17,693 nt of DNA from Deltaproteobacteria bacterium (GTDB lineage Bacteria; Desulfobacterota; Desulfobacteria; Desulfobacterales; C00003060), in contig JAFDFO010000044.1 of assembly GCA_019309815.1 (NCBI GenBank), forward strand, positions 1-17,693. Direction: 5' to 3'. The notes under the pieces are model-generated. The model did not search any database, was not told the DNA's origin, and saw only the letters and a list, made by a program, of their open reading frames with translations. Both the position numbers and the translations under genes were made by a program. Of the stretch, positions 7,312 to 14,205 are shown piece after piece (position 1 is the stretch's first letter; every line of letters starts with the position of its first letter).

Positions 7312-7938
7312 TTACAGCTCAACACGGGCTCCTCCGGCCATACCCCTGATGACAATGGCCACATGATTTCTCGCCGTGGTCAAAGGATCAAACCTGTCGT
7401 CAAACCACGCCTGCAGCAGCAGTGCGTCCCAGCTTCCAACCAAGGCGGCGGCCACCGACTCCGGGACCACATCTTCCTGGAATTCACCGTGCTGCATGCC
7501 CTCTCGGATCAGGGCTGCAACAACGGTTCGGAAATCCTCGTATGCCTGCCTGAAGTACCCCTTGAAGCGCTTCCTCATTTGCGAAGAGGCTGAGGCTGCC
7601 CAGAATTCCATGACCAGCGTAAAGAGGTCCTTCATCTTGAGCCACGACTGCATGACCGATTCGCTCAGGATGGCCAACCGCTCGGATGCGGAGCCTCCCA
7701 GTGCGGAGATACTTACCTTCGCAGCTGCCTCAGTTTCCCGGGCGTACCACTCGAAGACGGAGAAGAAGAGATCTTCCTTGCTGTCAAAATACTCGTAGAG
7801 AGTCCCCTTTCCTATGCGGGCATGATCGGCAATATCCGCCATCATGGTGCCGGAAAACCCCTTCTCGGCAAACACCCGTGCTGCGGCGTGGATAATGTGA
7901 GCCCTCTTTCGTTGTTTTTGCTGTTCGCTTGAAAGCAT
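7312..7938 (-). CDS. TetR/AcrR-family transcriptional regulator
   Basis: This is a 208-residue repressor of normal family length. The N-terminal helix-turn-helix spans about residues 12-58, with the typical 'ARVFAEKGFSGTMMADIADH' and 'IGKGTLYEYFDSKEDLF' stretches. The C-terminal alpha-helical ligand domain (70-208) is variable and gives no inducer. It is the first gene of the minus-strand export operon. The ATG at 7938 is preceded by AGG about 8 nt upstream. A perfect 12-bp palindrome (7960-7971) lies 22 bp upstream and a weaker copy at 8017-8036, so it most likely represses itself and the exporter. Induction by the exported lipid or a related hydrophobic compound is a reasonable guess only. 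Confidence 0.93.
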   Translation of the reverse strand: MLSSEQQKQRKRAHIIHAAARVFAEKGFSGTMMADIADHARIGKGTLYEYFDSKEDLFFSVFEWYARETEAAAKVSISALGGSASERLAILSESVMQSWLKMKDLFTLVMEFWAASASSQMRKRFKGYFRQAYEDFRTVVAALIREGMQHGEFQEDVVPESVAAALVGSWDALLLQAWFDDRFDPLTTARNHVAIVIRGMAGGARVEL

Positions 7939-7955
7939 GGTGTTACCTACTGTAC

Positions 7956-7975
7956 TTGTCCGACCGGTCGGTCAA
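7956..7975. promoter_or_regulatory. Primary TetR-type operator
   Basis: TTGtCCGACCGGTCGGtCAA is a 20-bp near-perfect palindrome; only the two lower-case positions break symmetry. Its core CCGACCGGTCGG (7960-7971) is exact. It lies just downstream of a predicted -10 element for the TetR gene, where bound repressor would block initiation. Confidence 0.75.
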
Positions 7976-7982
7976 ATGACAC

Positions 7983-8011
7983 TCTATATTATTAACATCT
8001 TGATAATCCAA
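7983..8011 (-). promoter_or_regulatory. Predicted sigma70 promoter of the TetR/export operon
   Basis: On the minus strand TTGGAT (8011-8006) and TATAGA (7988-7983) are separated by exactly 17 bp. Transcription would start near 7976, at the edge of the primary operator. Each hexamer matches consensus at 4 of 6 positions. The placement between two operator copies supports it. Confidence 0.5.
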
Positions 8012-8016
8012 CTAAT

Positions 8017-8036
8017 AATTCCGACCAGTGAGTCAA
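8017..8036. promoter_or_regulatory. Second, degenerate TetR-type operator
   Basis: The site contains CCGACC at 8021-8026 and GTCAA at 8032-8036. It matches the primary operator at 14 of 20 positions, in the same register and orientation, with centres 61 bp apart (close to six helical turns). This would allow two repressor dimers on the same DNA face. Confidence 0.5.
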
Positions 8037-8144
8037 TTACTTAATACCAGGGGTGAGGAGGGGTGTCAAGAAAAAACTTCTGGACCCCATGTTCCTTAGA
8101 TGTTGACAGAGTGCTCAGGAAGGGGTTAAGGGTGGGGTAAGATA

Positions 8145-8591
8145 TTGGTATCAGAGGAGAACCTATTGACTGAGTATCCCGACCACCCACGAGTGGCTGT
8201 GGGGGCAATCGTCATCAGGGACGACCGGGTCCTTCTGGTGAAACGGAGCAAACCGCCGGGTGAAGGGCTCTGGGCCATACCAGGCGGCCGGGTGGAGTTG
8301 GGAGAGACGCTTCAACAGGCAGCCGAGCGAGAGATCATGGAGGAGACGGGGCTCACAATACAGGCAAAGAATCCTGTGTACACGTTTGAGGTCATCGAAC
8401 CGGATGACGCTGCAAAGCCCCGATTCCACTATGTGATCGTCGACCTTATCGCGGAGTATGAGAAGGGGGAGCTTAACCCTGGCGATGATGCATCCGAGGC
8501 CCGGTGGGTCACGCCCCAAGGGCTGGAAAGCCTGCCCGTTAGTCAAGCCACAAGAGAGGTTTTAAAAAACGTGGTCCGTTTCGGTGGCTGA
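8145..8591 (+). CDS. NUDIX hydrolase
   Basis: The 148-residue protein carries a complete Nudix box, GX5EX7REUXEEXGU: Gly48, Glu54, then REIMEETGL at 62-70. The metal-binding glutamates (Glu63, Glu66, Glu67) are all present. The N-terminal 'RVAVGAIVIRDDRVLLVKR' and the 'GLWAIPGG' lead-in are typical of ADP-ribose pyrophosphatase-like or MutT-like members. It would hydrolyse a nucleoside diphosphate linked to another group, in the cytoplasm. The substrate cannot be fixed from sequence. The start is a TTG at 8145 with a GGGGTAAG stretch just upstream. The gene stands alone on the + strand, divergent from the TetR operon and convergent with the CARDB gene 18 bp away. A TTGACA at 8103-8108 could be its -35, but the -10 at proper spacing is poor. 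Confidence 0.9.
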   Translation: MVSEENLLTEYPDHPRVAVGAIVIRDDRVLLVKRSKPPGEGLWAIPGGRVELGETLQQAAEREIMEETGLTIQAKNPVYTFEVIEPDDAAKPRFHYVIVDLIAEYEKGELNPGDDASEARWVTPQGLESLPVSQATREVLKNVVRFGG

Positions 8592-8609
8592 TGTTCTGCA
8601 CAAGCCCTG

Positions 8610-9176
8610 CTATTGTCTCAGTGCATCCGCAACTTCGTCCCGTCCGTACTTCTCATTGTTTGCTTCGTTAAATTCTGTGATGTGGTTTGTGGAGTCGGCA
8701 ACAGCGGTAAAGTTGTATTGCGCCCACTGATAGTTGCCTAGTGTATATGAAAAGGAAACCGTAGATGTTCCGGGGGAGCCAGCCTTTCTGGGTGCTATGG
8801 AGTATACCTTTTTGGCGCCCACGGTTTCAGTGTCATCTTTTCTGATACTTGGGACTTGTACCCTTGCTCGGAGTTCGAGAAAGAAGACACCTGTTTCACA
8901 CTGGCCGATGTTCCTCAGGTGTACATTCACATTGCACTTCTGGCCAGGCTTCAATGGCCCTGACGGACCCCGAAGCTCTATCTTCTTAACCATTATGTCC
9001 GGTAGTGCACTAGTCGTGCACATCGGTTGTTCAGGGAGTTGATCTGGTTTTGCGGTAGCCTTCATGGTCGACTTGGGCATCGTCCCCTTGACCCTGCTCT
9101 TACTCTGAGCAATGGCTGACGTCGGGTACAACAAGAATAGAATGAGCAATATAGAATAAAGATTCATCGGTTTCAT
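8610..9176 (-). CDS. Secreted CARDB-domain protein
   Basis: I place the start at the ATG at 9176 (188 residues) because GAAGGGAAG lies about 4-10 nt upstream and the product then opens directly with a signal peptide, MKPMNLYSILLILFLLYPTS, cleaved near AIA-Q (23-24). A longer frame back to 9242 would overlap the upstream gene. After a low-complexity Lys/Thr/Pro linker (about 25-55) comes one CARDB-like immunoglobulin-fold domain. It begins 'LPDIMVKKIEL' and ends 'ITEFNEANNEK', the usual 'E.NE.NN' signature. CARDB domains are cell-adhesion-type folds in extracellular bacterial proteins; here it is the only domain, so a periplasmic or secreted product of unknown role is predicted. It is the last of three minus-strand genes and starts 13 bp after the hydrolase stop. 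Confidence 0.8.
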   Translation of the reverse strand: MKPMNLYSILLILFLLYPTSAIAQSKSRVKGTMPKSTMKATAKPDQLPEQPMCTTSALPDIMVKKIELRGPSGPLKPGQKCNVNVHLRNIGQCETGVFFLELRARVQVPSIRKDDTETVGAKKVYSIAPRKAGSPGTSTVSFSYTLGNYQWAQYNFTAVADSTNHITEFNEANNEKYGRDEVADALRQ

Positions 9177-9189
9177 TTTCTTCCCTTCT

Positions 9190-9879
9190 TTATTGGTCAT
9201 ATTTGCCAAGCCAGTCCACGGTCTTGTGCAAGATCCGGTCATAAACCTCCTGCTGCGTGGTGTCCGCAGATTTCCGCACGCGGAATGAGTGATCTCCTCC
9301 CTCTATGGCTTCCAGATGTGAAGGACCTCCCAGGCGGGCCAGTACCTTTCTCAGTTGTGCCAGGTCGCACAAGGGATCTCGGGTGCCGACAAAGAAGAGC
9401 ATGGGAGTTTTAGTGTGATAAAGATGACCATCCCGCATCCTTTCCTTCTTTCCTGGTGGATGCAGGGGATAGCCGAGAAAGATAAGGCGGGTGACAGAAA
9501 GAAGCCCGTCAGCGACCATCTGAGAGGCCACCCGTCCTCCCATTGACTTCCCGACTGCAACGATCTTGTCGGCCCCGTATACAGGATGTCCTTTCAGGAA
9601 CTGGTAGACGGCCTGCCAGGTACGAACCAGAGTGTCCTGGGGATCCGGGGCCCTGCGGCCCTTTTCCCTGTATAGAAAATTGAACCGCAAGGTCAAGAAA
9701 CCGGCTTCCGCCAGCCCTTGGGACATCGTAACGATTAGGGGATGCTCTCTATCGTTGCCGGCTCCGTGTGCCACGATGACCGAAGCCGTTTCTCCGGCCT
9801 GGAATCCCTCGGGCACACAAAGAACTCCGGAAACCGCTTTCGCTTCCCCAACGGAAATGGAGACCTCTTCAGTTGTCAT
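9190..9879 (-). CDS. Alpha/beta hydrolase of the KANL3/Tex30 type
   Basis: From the ATG at 9879 the product is 229 residues, the normal size of this family (COG3571-like dienelactone-hydrolase relatives). An upstream extension to 10113 would run through the MarC gene and is unlikely. The catalytic triad is visible: nucleophile Ser112 in GKSMGGR, Asp168 in GTRDPLCD and His197 in GGDHSF. The oxyanion region 'VIVAHGAGNDREH' is at 35-47. These soluble proteins are predicted serine hydrolases without a settled substrate. The gene sits between MarC (17 bp upstream) and the CARDB protein (13 bp downstream), so the three look like one transcript. The ribosome binding site (TTGGA) is weak, suggesting coupling to the MarC gene. 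Confidence 0.87.
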   Translation of the reverse strand: MTTEEVSISVGEAKAVSGVLCVPEGFQAGETASVIVAHGAGNDREHPLIVTMSQGLAEAGFLTLRFNFLYREKGRRAPDPQDTLVRTWQAVYQFLKGHPVYGADKIVAVGKSMGGRVASQMVADGLLSVTRLIFLGYPLHPPGKKERMRDGHLYHTKTPMLFFVGTRDPLCDLAQLRKVLARLGGPSHLEAIEGGDHSFRVRKSADTTQQEVYDRILHKTVDWLGKYDQ

Positions 9880-9896
9880 GATTTGTCCAAGGAAGT

Positions 9897-10517
9897 TTAT
9901 CGGATCTGTAGATACCCGCTTACCATGAACTGAACGGCAATGACTGCAAGCAGCAATCCCATGAGCCGCGTGACAACTCGAATTCCGCCCACACCCATCA
10001 CCCGGATAATCGAAGCCCCGAAATGAAAAACAAGATAAATGATCAGGCATGTCAAAACGATGGCACTCAACAACAAGGGAGTGCTTACCGGACTGTCCGG
10101 GGTTTGTTGCCATACCAGGACAGCGGTGATGGCGCCGGGCCCGGCCAGCAACGGCGTTGCCAGCGGAACCAATGCCACATTCTCTTTTGCAACCCCTTCT
10201 TTTTCCTCCTCCGAAGTGCTCTTTAGCCCACTAGGGATAACTCGCATCATCTGCAAGGCATAAATGAAGAAGATAAAGCCGCCTGCCAACTGGAAGGCCG
10301 GAAGACTGATATGAAAGAAGCGCAAAACAAAATCACCTGTGATCGCAAAAAAGGCAAGGATCACGCAGGCTGTCGAGGAGGAAATCGCGGCCATTCTGCG
10401 TCGTTCGGAAGGAGTGTTCCTCTCCGTGAAAAGGAGAAAAAATGGCAAGTTGCCCAGAGGGTCCGTGATGATCAACAGGGGAATCAGGACTGTCATCAGA
10501 GACCCTAACGTCTGCAT
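9897..10517 (-). CDS. MarC-family integral membrane protein
   Basis: From the ATG at 10517, which has GAGGG about 8 nt upstream, the protein is 206 residues with six predicted membrane helices, as usual for MarC/UPF0056. Family motifs include 'LLIITDPLGNLPFFLLFT' near the N-terminus and 'VPLATPLLAGPGAITAVLV' in the middle (about 118-136), where the paired Asn/Asp-Pro-Gly and Pro-Leu-Ala-Gly-Pro-Gly segments recur. Despite the name, the family has no proven drug-efflux role; it is an inner-membrane transporter-like protein of unknown substrate. It heads the three-gene minus-strand unit. A longer frame to 10583 lacks a better start. The minus-strand promoter was not identified with confidence. 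Confidence 0.88.
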   Translation of the reverse strand: MQTLGSLMTVLIPLLIITDPLGNLPFFLLFTERNTPSERRRMAAISSSTACVILAFFAITGDFVLRFFHISLPAFQLAGGFIFFIYALQMMRVIPSGLKSTSEEEKEGVAKENVALVPLATPLLAGPGAITAVLVWQQTPDSPVSTPLLLSAIVLTCLIIYLVFHFGASIIRVMGVGGIRVVTRLMGLLLAVIAVQFMVSGYLQIR

Positions 10518-10633
10518 AATGACCCTCTTATCAGGTTTGAGAAATACTCTTGGGCTGCAGGAACCAGCTTTTCTGAAGAGCATCTAACATTTTTCGGGAT
10601 GAGAATCAAGAAGGCTGTGCAGTGAGGCCTTAT

Positions 10634-10647
10634 AATATCTTGATATT
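10634..10647. promoter_or_regulatory. Short inverted repeat between the MarC gene and the dsr operon
   Basis: AATATC, TT, GATATT is a symmetrical 14-bp site about 117 bp upstream of the MarC start codon. It resembles the GATATT half of the palindrome over the dsr -10 element. It may be a regulator site for the minus-strand unit, but an AT-rich 14-mer can arise by chance. Confidence 0.3.
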
Positions 10648-10769
10648 GCTGGTTTTCGGGAGGGATAATCTTGAGAGATCACCTCAGTTTCCAATTTGGG
10701 GACCGCAATTGTCTCGTACCGGGGCAAGATACCGGGAAAAGAGGGGCATACTTCGGGTAAGTTGTCCAC

Positions 10770-10801
10770 TTTTTTGTCTTTCTTCAGCAGTTTTTTGTCT
10801 T
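10770..10801 (+). promoter_or_regulatory. Paired 11-bp direct repeats upstream of the dsr promoter
   Basis: TTTTTTGTCTT occurs exactly twice, at 10770-10780 and 10791-10801. The offset is 21 bp, two helical turns, and the second copy touches the -35 hexamer at 10800. This geometry fits a dimeric activator bound next to RNA polymerase. The T-rich content could instead act as an UP-like element. Confidence 0.5.
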
Positions 10802-10828
10802 GACAAATCAGGATATTTTGTGTATATC
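10800..10828 (+). promoter_or_regulatory. Predicted sigma70 promoter of the RsbRD-N/dsrMKJOP operon
   Basis: A perfect -35 TTGACA (10800-10805) is followed after exactly 17 bp by TATATC (10823-10828), with TG just before it. Transcription would begin near 10835, leaving a leader of about 55 nt before the ATG at 10891. A perfect 6-bp inverted repeat, GGATAT (10811-10816) and ATATCC (10824-10829), overlaps the spacer and -10 and could be a repressor operator. Confidence 0.6.
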
Positions 10829-10890
10829 CGCGGGACTTACGCTCCAATCCAAAGTTAAGGTTCCGCTTGGAACCGCAAGGACCACCCTGT

Positions 10891-11442
10891 ATGAATCTAA
10901 AGCATCTCCTCAAGGAAAAAAGGTCTAGCATAATAAAGAAATGGTGCGATGCAGCGCTGGACACCTACCCTGAGCAGAGCCAGAAGTTCCTGAGGAAACA
11001 AAAGGATGCTATTGCCAATCCAATAGGAAACACGATCTCCCAGAGGTTGGAAGCAATATACGACAAATTCCTGAATGATCCGGAATCGGACGAAATCTCC
11101 CTTTTTCTGGACGATATTATTAGGGTGAGGGCCATTCAGGAGTTTTCTCCCTCCCAGGCAGTCAGCTTCGTTTTCGAATTAAAAGCAATAGTCAGAGAGG
11201 AACTCAAAGCCGAAGTCGGACAAGAGGGCATTCCTGAAGAGCTGGTTTCGTTCGAATCTGAGATAGATGGCCTGGCCATGCGCTGCTTTGACATATATAC
11301 GCGGTGTCGAGAGAAGATCGCTGAGATAAGGGTCAACGAGTTAAGGAATCAGTCAGCCAGGTTATTGAAAATGGCGGGGTTGGTCTGCGAGATCTCAGAT
11401 AAACCAGGGGATCTCGAAAGCGACCAGGTAAACAACGGATAA
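10891..11442 (+). CDS. RsbRD N-terminal-domain protein, first gene of the dsr operon
   Basis: The ATG at 10891 has AAGGA 9 nt upstream and gives 183 residues; a TTG at 10867 is a less likely start. The protein is almost all helical and begins 'MNLKHLLKEKRSSIIKKWCD' with a following 'TYPEQSQKFL' and 'ANPIGNTI'. This matches the RsbRD N-terminal domain (PF14361), a non-heme globin-like sensory fold found in stressosome and related proteins. No STAS domain follows, so the domain stands alone. Stand-alone RsbRD-N genes commonly precede dsrMKJOP in sulfate reducers (recalled, not searched). The gene ends 27 bp before dsrM and shares its promoter. A sensing or assembly role for the complex is possible; no function is established that I can cite. 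Confidence 0.8.
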   Translation: MNLKHLLKEKRSSIIKKWCDAALDTYPEQSQKFLRKQKDAIANPIGNTISQRLEAIYDKFLNDPESDEISLFLDDIIRVRAIQEFSPSQAVSFVFELKAIVREELKAEVGQEGIPEELVSFESEIDGLAMRCFDIYTRCREKIAEIRVNELRNQSARLLKMAGLVCEISDKPGDLESDQVNNG

Positions 11443-11469
11443 CATCACAGAGAAGCGAGGGAAGACTAA

Positions 11470-12535
11470 ATGAACGTCATATTAAGTCTCGTTATTGCTC
11501 AAGGGGTTATTTTCGCACTTGTAGCCATTCCCTTGGTTGGCGTGTGGGCAGCGCACCTTCAATGGCTCTTCGGAATTGTCATTCCGTATCTTGCAGTCAT
11601 CATATTCTTCGCAGGTGTCATTTATCGGGTGATGCAGTGGGCGAAGTCCCCGGTGCCATTCCGCATCCCTTCGACATGTGCACAGCAGAAATCCCTACCG
11701 TGGATCAAGTATGGCTATGCGGAAAAGCTGGACAACCCGGTGAGTACCCCCTGGGTTGTAGGCAGAATGATCCTGGAGATTTTCTGTTTCCGGTCCTTGT
11801 TCAGAAATACAAGGATGGAATACGGGACGGGTGAGAGTATCACATACAAGCCGGCCATACAAGCCGGCCAAGTGGCTGTGGCTGGCATCCATGGTGTTTC
11901 ATTATTGCTTCCTCGTTATCATACTTCGGCACCTCAGGTTTTTTACCGAGCCCATGCCCTTTTTTGTTCCGATCATTGAAAAGATCGATGGCTTCTTTCA
12001 AATCTATGTCCCCACGCTGTATCAAAGCGGCTTCGTGATTGGGGCAGCTTTGACGTTTCTCTTGCTGAGAAGGCTCCTTGACCCCAAGCTGCGCTACATA
12101 TCTCTAGTCGCTGACTACTTTCCGCTCTTCCTGATACTATCCATAGTCACGACAGGTATTCTGATGCGTTATGTATTCAAGGCGGACGTGGTAAGCATCA
12201 AGGAACTCACGATGGGGCTGATCACCTTGCAGCCGACGATCCCGGAGGGAATCAGTGTCCTCTTCTACATTCATATATTCCTTGTGAGCGTACTCTTTAT
12301 CTACTTCCCATTCAGCAAACTGATGCACATGGGGGGTATCTTTCTCAGCCCCACGAGGAACCTGTCTAACAATAGCCGCATGGTCAGGCACATCAACCCC
12401 TGGAATCCAGAGGTCAAGTATCACACTTATGAAGCTTATGAGGACGAATTTAGAGAGAAAATGATAGGAGTCGGCTTGCCGGTGGACAAAGAGGGAGCGG
12501 CGCCCGCACCTGAAGCGGCAGCGTCAGAGGAATAA
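11470..12535 (+). pseudogene. dsrM: DsrM, cytochrome b subunit of DsrMKJOP, split by a 13-bp tandem duplication
   Basis: DsrM is the NarI-like di-heme b subunit that exchanges electrons with menaquinone in the inner membrane and passes them to DsrK. As written, two frames are needed. Codons from the ATG at 11470 (GAGGGAAG upstream) run in frame to about 11857. The remainder, ending at 12535, is in the +1 frame. The change falls exactly at a duplicated 13-mer (11845-11870). Deleting one copy gives a continuous 350-residue protein reading 'ITYKPAKWLWLASMVFHYCF' across the joint. In that protein, likely heme ligands are His140 and His150 in one helix and His264 and His282 near another; about five or six helices are visible. 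Without the repair, the upstream frame ends at 11979 after 169 residues. A GTG at 11831 could start the C-terminal part, with no good ribosome binding site. A neighbour's family and order make the identity firm. Confidence 0.9.
11845..11870 (+). repeat. Exact 13-bp tandem duplication inside dsrM
   Basis: TACAAGCCGGCCA at 11845-11857 is repeated without change at 11858-11870. Thirteen is not a multiple of three, and the offset (+1) is exactly that between the two halves of the dsrM reading frame. Confidence 0.95.
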
Positions 12536-12561
12536 GGAACAAATCTGCAAAAGGAGTCATT

Positions 12562-14205
12562 ATGGTAGACACACCTAAACCTGAAGACTTATTAAAGATT
12601 AAGCACACCCCCTGGCAATTGGGGTTGGAGAAGGGCTGGCTGCGCACTGCCCCTGATGTTGAGATCAAACCAGGCATGCACTGCTATGCGGGTGAGGCAA
12701 AAAACCTTAAAGCCGTTGGCATGCCCAATGCTCGGAAGTGGTCCGCAGGCGACGAGGACTGGAAGCTACCCGAGAACTGGAAAGAGATCATCCTGGACGG
12801 ATTTGACGATCGGCTCAAGAGGTTCCGTTCCTTTAAGCTCTTCATGGATATCTGTGTCAGGTGCGGTGCGTGCGCGGACAAGTGCCACTTTTTCATCGGT
12901 TCTGCAGATCCCAAGAATATGCCTGTTCTGAGGGGTGAGCTCTTGCGATCGATATATCGCAAGTACTTCACAAACGCGGGCAAGGTTCTGGGTCCGATCG
13001 CAGGGGCCAGGTCCCTTACATACGAAGTGCTCAAAGAGTGGTGGTATTATCTGTATCAATGCAGCGAGTGTCGGCGCTGCTCTGTGTTTTGCCCCTATGG
13101 GATCGACACGGCTGAGATTACAATCATAGGGAGGGAGCTCACAAACCTTCTGGGCCTGAACATCGACTGGGTTGCTGCCCCCGTTGCCAATTGTAACAGG
13201 ACGGGAAATCACCTCGGGATCATGCCACACGCTTACAAGGAAATGATGGAGTTCTTTGTGGATGAGCTGGAAGACGTGACAGGCGTCAGGGTGGAGCCAA
13301 GTTTCAACAGGAAAGGGGCCGAGGTTCTTTTTATCACCCCCTCGGGTGATGTCTTCGCAGACCCCGGGACCTGGACCTGTATGGGTTATATGGCGCTCTT
13401 CCACGAACTGGGGATTGACATTACGTGGAGTACATACGCCTCAGAAGGTGGAAACTTCGGTCTTTTCACATCGAATGAGATAATGAAAAAGCTCAACGCC
13501 AAGATGTATGCTGAAGCCAAACGGTTGGGGGTCAAGTGGATCCTTGGTGGGGAGTGCGGCCACATGTGGCGGGTTGTGAATCAGTATATGTCTACCATGA
13601 ACTATGAGCTTGCCGAGGGAACTAACTTGGAAGAACCCGTCTCTCCCATTACAGGCACCAGGTTTGAGAATGCTAAGCATACCAAGATGGTTCACATCAC
13701 GGAATTCACAGCGGATCTCATTCGACATGGTAAGTTAAAACTGGATCCGAGCAGAAATGATAACCTGAAAGTCACGTTCCACGACTCATGCAATCCTGCT
13801 CGCGGCATGGGGCTCTTGGAAGAACCACGCTACATCATCAAAAACGTGTGCAATCACTTCTATGAGATGCCCGCGGGTTCCATCAGAGAGCAAACGTTCT
13901 GTTGCGGCGGCGGTTCCGGCCTAAACGCAGGGGAGGATATGGAGCTGAGATTCAGAGGGGGACTTCCCAGGGCCAATGCTGTCAAGCACGTTCACAAGAA
14001 GTACGGTGTGAATATGCTGGCGAACGTTTGTGCCATTGATCGGGCCGTACTGCCAGCCCTCATGCAATACTATGTTCCTGAAGTGGATGTCACCGGTCTT
14101 CATGAGATGGTGGCAAATGCCATGGTCATGGAGGGAGAAAAGAAGAGGGAAACTGATTACAGGGGTGAACCCCTGCCAGGAATGGAGGATAGTGAGGATG
14201 TATGA
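12562..14205 (+). CDS. dsrK: DsrK, HdrD-like iron-sulfur catalytic subunit of DsrMKJOP
   Basis: The 547-residue cytoplasmic subunit has two [4Fe-4S] motifs: Cys98-X2-Cys101-X2-Cys104-X3-Cys108 and Cys167-X2-Cys170-X2-Cys173-X3-Cys177. A C-terminal heterodisulfide-reductase-like part has 'HDSCNPARG' (Cys410) and 'FCCGGGSG' (Cys447/448), with Cys490 further on. The CCG-type site in HdrD and DsrK holds an unusual [4Fe-4S] cluster that reacts with a disulfide; for DsrK the partner is the DsrC trisulfide. There is no signal peptide or membrane helix, consistent with attachment to DsrM at the cytoplasmic face. AAGGAG lies 6-7 nt before the ATG at 12562. The frame is intact, at the expected length. 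Its last codons overlap the dsrJ start (ATGTATGA at 14198-14205), indicating translational coupling. Confidence 0.95.
   Translation: MVDTPKPEDLLKIKHTPWQLGLEKGWLRTAPDVEIKPGMHCYAGEAKNLKAVGMPNARKWSAGDEDWKLPENWKEIILDGFDDRLKRFRSFKLFMDICVRCGACADKCHFFIGSADPKNMPVLRGELLRSIYRKYFTNAGKVLGPIAGARSLTYEVLKEWWYYLYQCSECRRCSVFCPYGIDTAEITIIGRELTNLLGLNIDWVAAPVANCNRTGNHLGIMPHAYKEMMEFFVDELEDVTGVRVEPSFNRKGAEVLFITPSGDVFADPGTWTCMGYMALFHELGIDITWSTYASEGGNFGLFTSNEIMKKLNAKMYAEAKRLGVKWILGGECGHMWRVVNQYMSTMNYELAEGTNLEEPVSPITGTRFENAKHTKMVHITEFTADLIRHGKLKLDPSRNDNLKVTFHDSCNPARGMGLLEEPRYIIKNVCNHFYEMPAGSIREQTFCCGGGSGLNAGEDMELRFRGGLPRANAVKHVHKKYGVNMLANVCAIDRAVLPALMQYYVPEVDVTGLHEMVANAMVMEGEKKRETDYRGEPLPGMEDSEDV

Noticed and set aside
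8103..8131. Promoter for the NUDIX gene (TTGACA at 8103-8108)
   Set aside because: The hexamer at 17-bp spacing (TTAAGG) matches the -10 consensus poorly, so I did not list it as a feature.
11840..11875. Programmed ribosomal frameshifting in dsrM
   Set aside because: There is no slippery heptamer or downstream structure, and the 13-bp duplication explains the frame change completely.
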